This document shows positions 1-8,277 of a stretch of DNA of 64,000 nt, piece after piece. The DNA comes from Herpetosiphonaceae bacterium (lineage in GTDB: Bacteria > Chloroflexota > Chloroflexia > Chloroflexales > Kallotenuaceae), in contig DASUTC010000067.1 of the NCBI GenBank assembly GCA_036374795.1, positions 41,035 through 105,034 of the forward strand. The letters are read 5' to 3'. Below the pieces are notes generated by a model that saw only the letters and a program-made list of their open reading frames with translations, had not been told where the DNA came from and made no database searches. Numbering within the stretch: position 1 is the stretch's first letter; the number at the start of each line of letters is the position of its first letter. A program made the translations under genes and the position numbers.

Positions 1-6
1 ATCGCC

Positions 7-981
7 TCACAGCGTTTCGATCTTGGGCTCCTGCACCAGCTCGCCGAAGCGGAACACGCGCAAGTAGACGATCGCCAGGATCACGCCGATGAGCACCAGC
101 ACCGCCGCCAGCGCCGCGCCGAGGCCAAAGTTGACGTTGCCGAAGTAGTTGGACAGCGCGCGATGGTAGGCCTGGAGCGCCCAGGTTTCGGTGGTGTAGT
201 AGCCCGGCCCGCCATCGGTCAGCAGCAGAATTTGCTCGAAGCTGGTCATCAGCGACAACGTCTGGTAGGTCATCACGAAGAGCAGCGGCCAGCGCAGCAG
301 CGGCAGAATGACATACCGAATCGTCTGGAGCGCGGTCGCGCCGTCGACCCGCGAGGCGTGGAGGTAGGATTCGGGGATCGACTCGATCGCCGAGGTGAAG
401 ATGATCATGCCGAACGAGGCGCCGATAAAGCCATTGACCAGAATCACCATCGTCCAGGGCGCGGCGAGCACCCAGTTCTCAGGCGCGATGCCGAGTGGTT
501 GTAGCACCTGATTGAAGACGCCAAAGGGCGCGTCGGCGGCGAGGTATTTCCAGATCATGATATAGACCACCGACGGCGTAATCCGGGGCAGCAGCCAGAG
601 CGCGCGAAAGAACGCGCCCGATCGCCGGGGAATATGCGTCGTCAGCAGGGCGATCACCAGCGCCATGCCGACGTTGAACAGCGCCAGCGTCGTGCCGACA
701 TAGAAGACCGTGTTGCGAACGATCTTGCCCATCGCGCCGCTGCGGAACATCCGGCTGTAGTTTTGGAGGCCAATAAAGTTTGGATCGCTGAACGTCGAGG
801 TGCTCATGTCGGTCATGCTGATGTACAGCGTGATGATCACCGGCACGATAAAAAAGGTGATCACGAGCGCCGCCGCAGGCAGCAAAAAGAGCAGCGCCGT
901 CGCCGATGCGCGCAACCGGTGGCTCAGCGTCGGCTGCGCGACGAGCGCCTTTGATGGAGGGTGAACAGTGGACTCAGCCAT
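7..981 (-). CDS. Sugar ABC transporter permease (MalF/UgpA type)
   Basis: Inner-membrane permease subunit of a carbohydrate ABC importer (binding-protein-dependent transport inner membrane component family). About six hydrophobic segments are visible, the first near residues 25-50. The region reading EQILLLTDGGPGYYTTE is characteristic of MalF/UgpA-type sugar permeases. I place the start at the ATG at 981 (MAESTVHPPSK), giving 324 residues. A longer frame to 1056 would be encoded by the upstream repeat hairpin and is unlikely. The upstream gene at 1124-2563 encodes the binding protein, so the two form an operon. A second permease gene probably lies just outside the window. Substrate not determinable from sequence. 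Confidence 0.9.
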   Translation of the reverse strand: MAESTVHPPSKALVAQPTLSHRLRASATALLFLLPAAALVITFFIVPVIITLYISMTDMSTSTFSDPNFIGLQNYSRMFRSGAMGKIVRNTVFYVGTTLALFNVGMALVIALLTTHIPRRSGAFFRALWLLPRITPSVVYIMIWKYLAADAPFGVFNQVLQPLGIAPENWVLAAPWTMVILVNGFIGASFGMIIFTSAIESIPESYLHASRVDGATALQTIRYVILPLLRWPLLFVMTYQTLSLMTSFEQILLLTDGGPGYYTTETWALQAYHRALSNYFGNVNFGLGAALAAVLVLIGVILAIVYLRVFRFGELVQEPKIETL

Positions 982-1042
982 AAGGTATTTCCAGAGAACA
1001 AAGCACAAAGGGCCGAACGCAGGCCGAGGGTGTCGGACGAAA

Positions 1043-1091
1043 GAACAAAGGAACAAAGGAACAACAGCTTACGTTCCTTGTTCCCTTGTTC
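1043..1091 (-). repeat. Heptad/octad repeat hairpin between binding-protein and permease genes
   Basis: Two arms built of GAACAAAG-type units (1043-1062) and their complement (1073-1091) flank a 10-base loop. On the minus-strand transcript this gives a stem of about 19-20 bp with one bulge and one wobble. It lies between the sugar-binding-protein gene and the permease gene. Further degenerate units (CTCTTGCTCC, GTTGTTTCC) continue to about 1117. It belongs to the dispersed repeat family described in the findings. Confidence 0.75.
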
Positions 1092-1123
1092 TCTTGCTCC
1101 GTTGTTTCCTTATTCCCCGACCG

Positions 1124-2563
1124 CTATTTGATCACAACCTTGTCGCCCAGCTCGGTCTGAAGCTCGTCGGCGACCATGCTGACCGCCTCTGCCGGACTCA
1201 TCTCGCCGTTCTCGGCTGCGGACATCGCGCGGAAAACAATGTCGTCGTACGTGCCGAAGTCGGCGTTATTGGGCAGGAATCGCGTATACTCCAGCATGTA
1301 GGCCGTGCCCTGAAGGATCTTGTTGGCCTTATAGTCCGGCGTATCGAGCTGGGTGGTGAGAATCGCCAGGTGCGCGCTGCCAAGCGCGTGCTTGTTGTTC
1401 AGCTCCGGCGTGGTGGCGGCAGTGACCGCCTTGAATGCGTCCTGCTGCTGCTGCTCGCCCGAAGCCTTCTCCGATGTCACCATATAGACCAGCGGATGCG
1501 ACAGGGTTACGCCGGGCTTGCCCTTCTCACCGCTCGGCTGGAGCGCCCAGCCCACGAAGCCGTACAGGTACTCCTCGCCGCCTTTATCCTTGGTATAGTT
1601 TTTGGCCCAGTCGGCGAAGTTCCACACGCCGCCGTTGAAGAAGAGCACCTCGCCGCTGGTGACGGTTTCGTGCCAGATCTTGGACTCGGTGCCGATGAAG
1701 TTCTTGGGCGTGATCCCTTCCTCGACGACGCGGCGCTGGAAGGCAAACCATTTCTCGGCTGCGGCTTTGTCGAAGAGCAGCTTGCCGCTGCCGTCGTCCA
1801 GCGCGCCGCCATACGCGAAGTAGTACTGGTAGAAGTCGCTGCCCTTCGTCGGGCGGTGCCAGTAGCCGTGGCCTTCCTTGACGACGCCTTTTTCGACCGC
1901 CTGCTTGGCCGTGGCGATCATGTCGTCGAGGGTAAACTCGCCGCTCTTGATCCGATCGGGCAGGCTATCGATCTCCTGCTGCGACCAGCCCAGATCGGCC
2001 AGCTTCTGCTTGTTGTACCACAGCGGTCGGGCCTCGGTATCCTGCGGAATGCCCCAGCGCTTGCCGTTCCACTCGACCGACTTCCACAGCTCAGGGATGA
2101 TGTTCTTAAAGGTTTCCTGATTGGCATTGATCAGATCGTCGAGCGGGATGATATAGCCCGCCTGGCCCCAGGGCGCGATGTCCTCGTGGCCCGATAGGAT
2201 GATGTCGGGCGCCTGGCCGGAGTCCGCCGCCAGCAGGAATTTCTTCTTGTAGTCGCCCCAGCCGGTCGGATCGGCGATGGCCTCGGCTTTGAATCCGAGC
2301 TGCTGTGCTGCCGAATCGATGTTCTCTGCGCGCGCCGTTTCGACATTGTTGGCCTGTGCCCACACGCTGATCGCCGACTTGTCGCCTTTGGCAGGTGGGA
2401 CAACCTCGGTTGGACTTGCCGACGCCGCCGGTGATGCTCCACCGCTGGCAGCCGCGCTTGGCGCGGGCACGCCGCCAACCGTCGGCGGTGCTCCGCTGGT
2501 GCCGCACGCCGCCAGCAGCAGCAGCATAGCCAGTAGTAGCCCGCTTACGTGCTTTCTGTACAT
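1124..2563 (-). CDS. Extracellular sugar-binding lipoprotein (family 1 solute-binding protein)
   Basis: Substrate-binding component of the adjacent sugar ABC importer; 479 residues. The N-terminus is a lipoprotein signal with lipobox LAAC (Cys at about residue 20), followed by a Ser/Pro/Ala-rich linker to about residue 60 and then the bilobed binding fold. The ATG at 2563 is preceded by a strong AGGAGG ribosome-binding site about 6 bases upstream. The first gene of the operon; a repeat hairpin separates it from the permease. A sigma70-like promoter at 2798-2826 lies about 235 bases upstream. The family is clear, but the sugar is not. Confidence 0.9.
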   Translation of the reverse strand: MYRKHVSGLLLAMLLLLAACGTSGAPPTVGGVPAPSAAASGGASPAASASPTEVVPPAKGDKSAISVWAQANNVETARAENIDSAAQQLGFKAEAIADPTGWGDYKKKFLLAADSGQAPDIILSGHEDIAPWGQAGYIIPLDDLINANQETFKNIIPELWKSVEWNGKRWGIPQDTEARPLWYNKQKLADLGWSQQEIDSLPDRIKSGEFTLDDMIATAKQAVEKGVVKEGHGYWHRPTKGSDFYQYYFAYGGALDDGSGKLLFDKAAAEKWFAFQRRVVEEGITPKNFIGTESKIWHETVTSGEVLFFNGGVWNFADWAKNYTKDKGGEEYLYGFVGWALQPSGEKGKPGVTLSHPLVYMVTSEKASGEQQQQDAFKAVTAATTPELNNKHALGSAHLAILTTQLDTPDYKANKILQGTAYMLEYTRFLPNNADFGTYDDIVFRAMSAAENGEMSPAEAVSMVADELQTELGDKVVIK

Positions 2564-2797
2564 GGCTTTCCTCCTAACAGAATCTCAGGGACCTAGCTCA
2601 GGACACCGATAGCCGTGTCGTTACTGCTCGTTCGCTACAGATGACTCAGACGGAGTCCAGGCTGTGCTGTGTTCGGCTAACGACCTCGCGTGGTGCCAGT
2701 CATCGAGCGCTGGACGCACGGCAATCAGGATCATCAGAAGATTTGCAGCAAGCGCTTGCTGGTCTGGGTGGCACGCAAAGGGGGCCGCGCCATCATC

Positions 2798-2826
2798 AGT
2801 ACACCACAACGAGTTCAATCTGTCAA
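2798..2826 (-). promoter_or_regulatory. Sigma70-type promoter for the sugar ABC operon
   Basis: On the minus strand TTGACA (2826-2821), a 17-base spacer and TGTACT (2803-2798) point towards the binding-protein gene. This leaves a leader of about 230 bases before the start codon. I see no gene in the 2564-2860 interval and no recognisable riboswitch. Confidence 0.5.
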
Positions 2827-2860
2827 TTGCATCCGGGCTGGCGAGTCAGCGCTAGCTCCG

Positions 2861-2904
2861 AGTTCCAGGTTCAAAGTTTGTTCTCTGTTCTTTGTTCTGT
2901 TCCT
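2861..2904. repeat. Heptad repeat tract (GTTCTTT/GTTC units)
   Basis: Degenerate 7-base units (AGTTCCAG, GTTCAAA, GTTCTCT, GTTCTTT, GTTCTGTTCC). The tract overlaps the 3' end of the nucleotidyltransferase gene and encodes its last residues. Confidence 0.7.
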
Positions 2905-3665
2905 TCGAGCGTGTATCGAATAAAGTCCAGCGTCTCGCTCAGATGGTCGGGCTGCGGGTTGCACGGCCACGCCAGCGCGCGCTCGATCATGGCGCTCCAC
3001 GGCTCGCCCAAGGTTTGCCGCGCCCAGCGCGCCGCGACTGGCTTCGAGGCCAGGCTGCCGTGCTGGAGCGTATAGAGCGCCCGGCACATCGTCAGCACGG
3101 CAAAGACTTGATACTCGCGGCTATGGAGCCGGGCGGGATCGTCGAGCAACTGCGACCACCACTCACGTAAGGTTGCGAGCACCGCGCGCCGGAGATCATC
3201 GGGGCCGACCGGATCGATCAAAAGCTGCGGATCTGGTCCCGCCACGACGATCCCATGCTCGCGCATGATCTGGCGCTGAATGACCCAGTCGCTGCCGTGC
3301 CCGCCGACGTAGAAACGCCTCTCATTGATCGAGGGATAGCGCTCATAGCTCGGATCATAGCGCCGCAGGAGGCGCTGCGGAATGTAGGAGCCTTCCAGCT
3401 TCTTCGCCCAGCGCGGCCCGCTCGCCGCAATCCGATCATGCATGGCCGCCAGCGCGGCGATCACCTTATCCGAAAGCTCGTCGGCGGTGACGATCACGAA
3501 ATCAATATCGCTGCTTTGGCGATTAAAATCGCCGCTCGCAAGCGAGCCGCAGAGATACATGCCGAGGAAATCATGCTTGAGGATCGTCTGCGCGCTTGAG
3601 AGCAGCAGGTGAAGCACGGCGTTGATGTCGGGGTACGGCGTGGGATGTAGTATATGATCTGCCAT
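2871..3665 (-). CDS. AadA-like nucleotidyltransferase (aminoglycoside adenylyltransferase family)
   Basis: A 264-residue protein with an N-terminal nucleotidyltransferase fold. The motif GSLASGDFNRQSSDIDF (about residues 41-57) has the GS...D-x-D signature that binds metal and NTP in the pol-beta superfamily. A C-terminal all-helical domain (from about residue 150) resembles that of ANT(3'')-type adenylyltransferases. Such proteins adenylylate aminoglycosides, but many environmental homologues have unknown substrates, so resistance is not established. The ATG at 3665 has an AGGA about 9 bases upstream. The last residues (GTEQRTENKL) are encoded by an intergenic heptad repeat, suggesting that the original stop was lost or displaced. 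Confidence 0.8.
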   Translation of the reverse strand: MADHILHPTPYPDINAVLHLLLSSAQTILKHDFLGMYLCGSLASGDFNRQSSDIDFVIVTADELSDKVIAALAAMHDRIAASGPRWAKKLEGSYIPQRLLRRYDPSYERYPSINERRFYVGGHGSDWVIQRQIMREHGIVVAGPDPQLLIDPVGPDDLRRAVLATLREWWSQLLDDPARLHSREYQVFAVLTMCRALYTLQHGSLASKPVAARWARQTLGEPWSAMIERALAWPCNPQPDHLSETLDFIRYTLEGTEQRTENKL

Positions 3666-3825
3666 GACGTAGCATCCTGCAAAACGAATAGCGCAATGTT
3701 AGCATAACGCCGTTCGCGCTGGCGAGTGTTCGCGATCAAAGGGCATTTCTCCCAGGGCAAACCAGGGTTGATGGTACGCGAAATGATGCAACCGCGTTGG
3801 ACGGGCAGTTTTCAAGAGGAATGAC

Positions 3826-5808
3826 ATGACGTACGATAACAGCCAGATGCCAGGTGAGCAAACCCGCATCGTGATCGAGGCGATCTATCCCACCATCGAA
3901 TGCGGACGCTTTCCGACCAAACGGGTGATCGGCGATAGCGTCGGGGTATACGCCGATATTTTTCGCGACGGTCACGATCTCCTTGCGGCGGTAGTAAAGT
4001 ACCGGAAATGTGGTCAGCGCGCGTGGCAGGAAGCGCCGATGACGCTAATCGACAACGACCGCTGGGGTGGTAGCTTTGTGGTGCATGAAGATGGCCGCTA
4101 CGAACTCACGGTCGAAGCCTGGACCGATGCCTATCGCTCGTGGCATCGTGACATGCAGAAGCGTCTCGCGGCGGCGCAGGATGTCTCGGCGGAGATTCTG
4201 GAAGGGCTGCGGCTGATCGAGCAGGCGCAGCAGCGCGCCAGGGGCGAGGACCAGCAGCGGCTGGCGGCGGCGGTCGCCGAGATCCGAGGCCCGGATCAGA
4301 CAGCGGCGCTCGATCTGATGATGAATCCCGACTTTGCCGAGCTGGTCGAGCGCTACCCCGACCGCAGCAGCGCCTCGGTCTACGAGCCGCTGCTCCCGCT
4401 GTTCGTCGATCGTGTCAGGGCACGCTTCAGCGCGTGGTACGAGCTATTTCCGCGTAGCTACGCCAAAGAGCCGGGCGCGCACGGCACCTTCCGAGACGCC
4501 GCCGAGCGGCTACCGGCGGTGCGCGAGATGGGCTTCGATGTGGTCTATCTGCCGCCGATCCATCCGATAGGGCGGACCAACCGCAAGGGACGCAACAATA
4601 CGCTGGTGGCGGAGCCGAGCGATGTCGGCAGCCCGTGGGCGATCGGCGGGCCTGAGGGCGGCCACGACGCGATCCATCCGCAGCTGGGCGACGAAGATGA
4701 TTTTGCCTACTTCGTGGACGCGACGCATCGGCTGGGCATGGAGGTCGCGCTCGATTTCGCGATCCAGTGCTCGCCCGACCACCCGTGGGTGACGCAGCAT
4801 CCCGACTGGTTCTACCAGCGGCCCGACGGCTCGATCCGCTTCGCCGAAAATCCGCCCAAGAAGTACGAGGACATCTATCCGGTCAATTTCTACGGCCCGC
4901 ACCAGCAGGAGCTATGGAACGAGCTGCTGCGGATCGTGCGGCTGTGGGTTTCGCGCGGCGTGCGGATCTTCCGCGTGGATAATCCGCACACCAAGAGCGT
5001 GCCGTTCTGGGGCTGGCTGATCGAGCAGATCCAGCGGGACGATCCCGGCGTGATCTTCCTGGCGGAGGCGTTCACCCGTCCCAAGATGATGCGCGCCCTC
5101 GCCAAGGCCGGCTTTACGCAGAGCTACACCTACTTCACGTGGCGCACCACCAAGGCCGAGCTGATCGAGTATCTGACCGAGCTGACGACCAGTGACATGA
5201 AGGAGTATTACCGGCCCAACTTCTGGCCGAACACGCCCGACATTCTCCACGAGTTCTTGCAGCACGCCGGGCCACCGGCCTTTAAGCAGCGGCTGGTGCT
5301 CGCCGCGACGCTCAGCTCAAACTACGGCATCTACAGCGGCTATGAGCTCTGCGAGAACGAGCCACGGCCCGGCGCGGAGGAGTATCTCGACAACGAGAAG
5401 TATGAGCTTAGGCAGCGCAACTGGGATCAGCCACACAGCATCGCGCCGTACATCCGGCGGATCAACCAGATCCGGCACGAGCACGCCGCGCTTCAGTACA
5501 CCAATAATCTGCGCTTCGTCCACGCCGACAACGACGCGATCCTGGCATACGTCAAGCAATCGCCCGATCGCAGCGATACGATTCTGACGGTCGTCAATCT
5601 CGATCCGCATCATGTGCAGGAAGCGACGGTCGAGGTGCCCGCCTGGGAGCTGGGCCTGCCCACCAGCGGTCGCTCGTTTGTGGCCGAGGATCTTGTCACC
5701 GGCGCGCACTACACCTGGCACGAGGGCCGCAACTACGTGCGGCTTGATCCGCACCACGAGCCGGCACATGTGCTGTGGCTGCATCGCCAGGGAGAGATTC
5801 CGTCATGA
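3826..5808 (+). CDS. glgE: Alpha-1,4-glucan:maltose-1-phosphate maltosyltransferase
   Basis: Cytoplasmic GH13_3 enzyme (EC 2.4.99.16) that transfers maltosyl units from maltose-1-phosphate onto an alpha-1,4-glucan. 660 residues, the family's usual length. An N-terminal domain (MTYDNSQMPG to about 190) precedes the catalytic barrel. The predicted nucleophile is D385 in FRVDNPHTKS and the acid/base is E414 in IFLAEAFTRP. Their 29-residue spacing matches characterised GlgE. The start has a GAGGA Shine-Dalgarno about 6 bases before the ATG. The gene overlaps the maltokinase gene by 4 bases (ATGA), so the two are translationally coupled. Trehalose synthase, which would complete the GlgE pathway, is not in the window. 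Confidence 0.95.
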   Translation: MTYDNSQMPGEQTRIVIEAIYPTIECGRFPTKRVIGDSVGVYADIFRDGHDLLAAVVKYRKCGQRAWQEAPMTLIDNDRWGGSFVVHEDGRYELTVEAWTDAYRSWHRDMQKRLAAAQDVSAEILEGLRLIEQAQQRARGEDQQRLAAAVAEIRGPDQTAALDLMMNPDFAELVERYPDRSSASVYEPLLPLFVDRVRARFSAWYELFPRSYAKEPGAHGTFRDAAERLPAVREMGFDVVYLPPIHPIGRTNRKGRNNTLVAEPSDVGSPWAIGGPEGGHDAIHPQLGDEDDFAYFVDATHRLGMEVALDFAIQCSPDHPWVTQHPDWFYQRPDGSIRFAENPPKKYEDIYPVNFYGPHQQELWNELLRIVRLWVSRGVRIFRVDNPHTKSVPFWGWLIEQIQRDDPGVIFLAEAFTRPKMMRALAKAGFTQSYTYFTWRTTKAELIEYLTELTTSDMKEYYRPNFWPNTPDILHEFLQHAGPPAFKQRLVLAATLSSNYGIYSGYELCENEPRPGAEEYLDNEKYELRQRNWDQPHSIAPYIRRINQIRHEHAALQYTNNLRFVHADNDAILAYVKQSPDRSDTILTVVNLDPHHVQEATVEVPAWELGLPTSGRSFVAEDLVTGAHYTWHEGRNYVRLDPHHEPAHVLWLHRQGEIPS

Positions 5809-7355
5809 GCGCGCTCCCGGTCACGGCGATCGTCGAGGCGATCCCCAGGCTCTCGCCCGACTGGCTGCGCGAGCGGCGCTGGTTTAGCAGCAAAGGCCGC
5901 GCGTTGGAGTCGCTGACGGTCAACGATTGGGGCGCGCTGCCGCTCTCAGTGCCGGGCGTGGTCGCGCTGGTCGAGGCACGCTATACCAGCGGTCGGGCTG
6001 AGCAATACTTCTTGCCGCTGATCGCATCGCCGGAGGCACAGCCCGCCGAGACGCGCACGCCGCCCGCGCTGACGCTGACGCACGCCGACACGACGTGGTA
6101 TCTCCACGATGCGTTTCAGTTCGGCGCGTTCCAGCGGCTACTAATGGAGCGGCTGCTCGCGGGCACGACGCTGGATCTTCAGCATGGGCGGCTGGTCTTT
6201 GGCCTTGAGGAGGCCCTGCGCCGATCACCGCCGCCGTTGCAGCAGACGCGCCTGGTCACTGCCGAGCAGAGCAATAGCTCGATCATCTACGATCGGGCGG
6301 CGATCCTGAAGTGCTTTCGGCGCGTCGTGGCCGGGCTGAATCCCGATGTCGAGGTGTCGCGTTTTCTGACGTCTCACGCGGGCTTTCAGCACACGCCCGC
6401 GATGCTCGGCAGCATCGACTATGTGGCGACGGGCGATGTCGGGCATTCGCTCGGTCTGTTGCAGGAGTTCGTTCCTAACCAGGGCGATGCCTGGGAGCAT
6501 ACACTGCTGCGGCTCGCCGACATGCTATCCGCCGCTCACACCAAGCGGCCAGCCGACGACCTTGCGGGCGAGACGCGGCGGCTGGCGGCGGAGCAGTTAT
6601 CCGAGATGCGGCAGCTTGGCGCGCTGACCGGCGAGCTGCATCTGGCGCTGTCGAGCGATCCCGACGATCCGGCTTTCGCGCCGCGTCCCCTATCGCCGCA
6701 GCACGTCAGCGCGTGGCAGGCGGCGATCCGCGACGAGGGCACAGCGGTGCTCGACGATCTTGAGCAGCGCGCGGCTCAGCTTCCTGCCGAGCAGCAGCGC
6801 GCGGTGCGTGTCCTGCTCGACGATCGCGCCGGGATCGAGCGGCGGATCGCGGGTCTTGCGCCGCTGGGCCAGGCCGGAGTCACGATCACGCGCTTCCACG
6901 GCGACTATCACCTTGGTCAGGTGCTTGTCAGCGAGCGTGGCTTTCTGATCCTGGATTTCGAGGGCGAGCCGCTGCGCAGCCTGCAAGAGCGCCGGGCGCA
7001 TAGCTCGCCGCTCAAGGATGTCGCGGGCATGCTGCGCTCGTTCAGCTACGCGGCGCACGCGGGTCTGCTCGCGGCGCGGGATAAGGCAGAGGATGCGGAG
7101 GCGCGGCGAGCGCTTGAGACGACTCTCGCTCCGTGGGCCGCAGCCTGGGAGCGCTGCGCGCGCGAGGCGTTTCTGGATGGCTACGTGCAGACGACGCGCG
7201 GCGCGGCGTTTGTGCCCAGGCAGCCCGAACTGCTCCAGACGGCGCTCGCGGTCTTTGAGCTGGAGAAGGCGCTCTACGAGCTGCGCTACGAGCTGAACAA
7301 TCGTCCCGACTGGCTGCTGATCCCGCTGCGTGGCATCCAGCAGACGTTAGGGTGA
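5805..7355 (+). CDS. mak: Maltokinase
   Basis: Phosphorylates maltose with ATP to maltose-1-phosphate (EC 2.7.1.175), the donor for GlgE. 516 residues from the ATG at 5805, which overlaps the glgE stop codon (ATGA) and has GGGAGAG upstream. An in-frame start at 5775 would overlap more and lacks a ribosome site. The fold is aminoglycoside-phosphotransferase-like: catalytic loop HGDYHLGQ (H365, D367) and metal-binding LDFEGEP (D384). The N-terminal cap contains RRWFSSKGR, typical of the family. The operon with glgE strongly supports the assignment. Confidence 0.93.
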   Translation: MSALPVTAIVEAIPRLSPDWLRERRWFSSKGRALESLTVNDWGALPLSVPGVVALVEARYTSGRAEQYFLPLIASPEAQPAETRTPPALTLTHADTTWYLHDAFQFGAFQRLLMERLLAGTTLDLQHGRLVFGLEEALRRSPPPLQQTRLVTAEQSNSSIIYDRAAILKCFRRVVAGLNPDVEVSRFLTSHAGFQHTPAMLGSIDYVATGDVGHSLGLLQEFVPNQGDAWEHTLLRLADMLSAAHTKRPADDLAGETRRLAAEQLSEMRQLGALTGELHLALSSDPDDPAFAPRPLSPQHVSAWQAAIRDEGTAVLDDLEQRAAQLPAEQQRAVRVLLDDRAGIERRIAGLAPLGQAGVTITRFHGDYHLGQVLVSERGFLILDFEGEPLRSLQERRAHSSPLKDVAGMLRSFSYAAHAGLLAARDKAEDAEARRALETTLAPWAAAWERCAREAFLDGYVQTTRGAAFVPRQPELLQTALAVFELEKALYELRYELNNRPDWLLIPLRGIQQTLG

Positions 7356-7360
7356 AAGTA

Positions 7361-7439
7361 GGCCCTCACCTCGCCGGGCGTCCTTTGGGCATGGCACCCA
7401 GTCTGGCACCCGCCCTCTCCCATTGCCATAGGCGAGGGG
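7361..7439. repeat. Dispersed intergenic repeat, CCCTCTCCC family, copy 1
   Basis: The interval contains GGCCCTCACC, GGGCATGGCACCC, GGCACCCGCCCTCTCCCA and GGCGAGGGG. Its reverse complement matches 28823-28903 over almost its whole length. It lies between the convergent maltokinase and VOC genes and could act as a structured transcript end. Confidence 0.75.
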
Positions 7440-7459
7440 TGTCGTGGTAGCATGGAATC

Positions 7460-8251
7460 CTACACCAGCAGAATCCGCGCGCCATGCGTCCGCTGCGGGT
7501 CGAGCATGGAGCTGCCGCCTGTCGCCGTGGCGATCTCCACCTCGCATGGTCCCAGGCCGATCGTCTCGATCTGGTGCTGGATCGGGCTGAACGGATTGGC
7601 GGGCTCGGCGAAAGTCAGCGTGTGTCCGCCAAGTGCAAGCGCCGCAATCTGCGCGTCGCGGCGACGATCGGGGCTGAACGCCGTACCCGCGCTGCCGGTG
7701 AGCGCGCCCATGCTCCGGCTGATCCGATCGAGGTTGGCGGTGGCGATCGTCAGGTCGCGGATGCCGGTCGCGCCGTTTGGGTGATGTGTCGCGTTACCGC
7801 CGGGCACGCGCAGCTCGCGCGGCGTGAGATCCTGGATCAGAAACGGCAGCTCGCGACCAGCCTGCCAGAAGCTAGCGCTGAGCCAGCGTAGCTCCACGCC
7901 GTCAGGCCGCTTGCGACCGCCCGGCGTCGGCCCCTGCACGGTGAAGCCGCGCGCCTGAAACGCCTGCACGTCCGCCGCCAGATCGTCGGATGCTACGCAG
8001 TAGTCGATCAGGCCGCCGCCCGTGGCGAGGAAGCGCCGCCAGCCCCAGGTGTTATCGCGCCGGTCGTCCGGATCGACGAACGCGATCAGCTCAAGGTATG
8101 TCCCATCGGCGAAGGCGATCAGCGCGTTGCGGGTCAGGCCGTCGGCGTGGGTGCCGCCTGGCGTGACGGTAAAGCCAAGCTGCTGGTAGTCGCCGACCGC
8201 CTGGGCCAGGTCGCGCACCAGGATAACAAGATGATCGAGGTGGGTCAGCAT
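7460..8251 (-). CDS. VOC-superfamily protein (glyoxalase-like domain)
   Basis: About 263 residues. The N-terminus MLTHLDHLVILVRDL and the later EL.AF region are typical of the glyoxalase/bleomycin-resistance/dioxygenase (VOC) fold, with H6 as a plausible metal ligand. It resembles the Glyoxalase_3-like family found widely in bacteria. I use the ATG at 8251 because GGAGAGGAG lies just upstream; the in-frame extension to 8281 overlaps the neighbouring gene. The enzyme activity and substrate are unknown. It follows the GNAT gene by 26 bases on the same strand, suggesting a two-gene operon. Confidence 0.8.
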   Translation of the reverse strand: MLTHLDHLVILVRDLAQAVGDYQQLGFTVTPGGTHADGLTRNALIAFADGTYLELIAFVDPDDRRDNTWGWRRFLATGGGLIDYCVASDDLAADVQAFQARGFTVQGPTPGGRKRPDGVELRWLSASFWQAGRELPFLIQDLTPRELRVPGGNATHHPNGATGIRDLTIATANLDRISRSMGALTGSAGTAFSPDRRRDAQIAALALGGHTLTFAEPANPFSPIQHQIETIGLGPCEVEIATATGGSSMLDPQRTHGARILLV

Positions 8252-8277
8252 GGTCGCTCCTCTCCGCCGCGCTCTGA

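Noticed and set aside
2621..3087. Short frames upstream of the sugar-binding-protein gene
   Set aside because: Composition and lack of ribosome sites suggest chance frames; the region is better explained as promoter, leader and repeat.
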